Positions 45,184 through 45,265 of a DNA stretch of 45,265 bases are shown here, one piece after another (the first letter of the stretch is position 1; every line of letters begins with the position of its first letter). Both the position numbers and the translations under genes were made by a program. Location: contig NCGL01000032.1 in NCBI GenBank assembly GCA_002256935.1, positions 1 to 45,265 on the forward strand, in the 5' to 3' direction. This stretch comes from Bdellovibrio sp. 28-41-41 (lineage in GTDB: Bacteria; Bdellovibrionota; Bdellovibrionia; Bdellovibrionales; Bdellovibrionaceae). The notes beneath the pieces are model-generated. The model was not told where the DNA came from. It did no database searches and saw nothing but the letters and a program-made list of their open reading frames with translations.

Positions 45184-45265
45184 AGGTGGGAAGCAATAAG
45201 TCATAAAAAAAGGAGCATGAAGAATTAATCTCTAGCGCTAAGCTTTGGGTATCTGACATCCAACG

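Overview
The window looks like a chromosomal stretch of a low-GC predatory-type bacterium of the Bdellovibrionota (Bdellovibrio / Pseudobdellovibrio-like). This is inferred from gene content, not from a database search: three adjacent type I signal peptidases, a prepilin peptidase next to pilMNOPQ, a TIGR02147-type regulator followed by small secreted proteins, and many lipoproteins and outer-membrane-type proteins of unknown function.

Bases 1-34,000 are mostly core genome. A leftward gene runs off the left edge; then come apt, hpf and metK, each with an inverted repeat in its leader. lepA follows but is damaged by two deletions. Next are three tandem lepB paralogues, then a pyrimidine/arginine block (pyrB, carA, an unknown gene, carB) running into a PhnD-like binding protein and an ABC exporter pair. 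A lipoprotein with a 16-residue cysteine repeat faces pilD and pilMNOPQ, the type IV pilus assembly platform and secretin. After that come a cis-trans fatty acid isomerase (cti), a leftward envelope operon (yihY-type, DUF748/AsmA-like, OmpA-like lipoprotein), two divergent outer-membrane-type proteins, a large secreted protein with a decayed peptide-deformylase domain, and a hybrid histidine kinase.

Bases 34,000-45,265 are accessory in character. They hold a decayed AHSA1/SRPBCC gene and a roughly 420-bp segment present twice about 4 kb apart, in which each copy keeps one gene intact and has lost the other. An antitoxin fragment abuts the first copy. Between the copies lie a TIGR02147 regulator with two secreted proteins and an intact HigB/HigA-like toxin-antitoxin pair with a palindromic operator. 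A 30-bp tandem repeat, a small HTH protein coupled to a 56-residue membrane peptide, and a divergent dps/katG oxidative-stress pair follow. The window ends with a large serine recombinase.

The most unusual region is 42,794-43,390, between katG and the recombinase. It packs a terminator, a 27-bp palindrome, a hairpin that would sequester a perfect Shine-Dalgarno sequence before a 5-codon ORF, three diverged 33-nt elements with the same unit/unit/inverted-unit layout and compensating base changes, and a nested multi-arm inverted repeat. I know of no named element with this layout; it is the best candidate here for an undescribed structured nucleic acid system. No tRNA or rRNA genes and no CRISPR array were seen.
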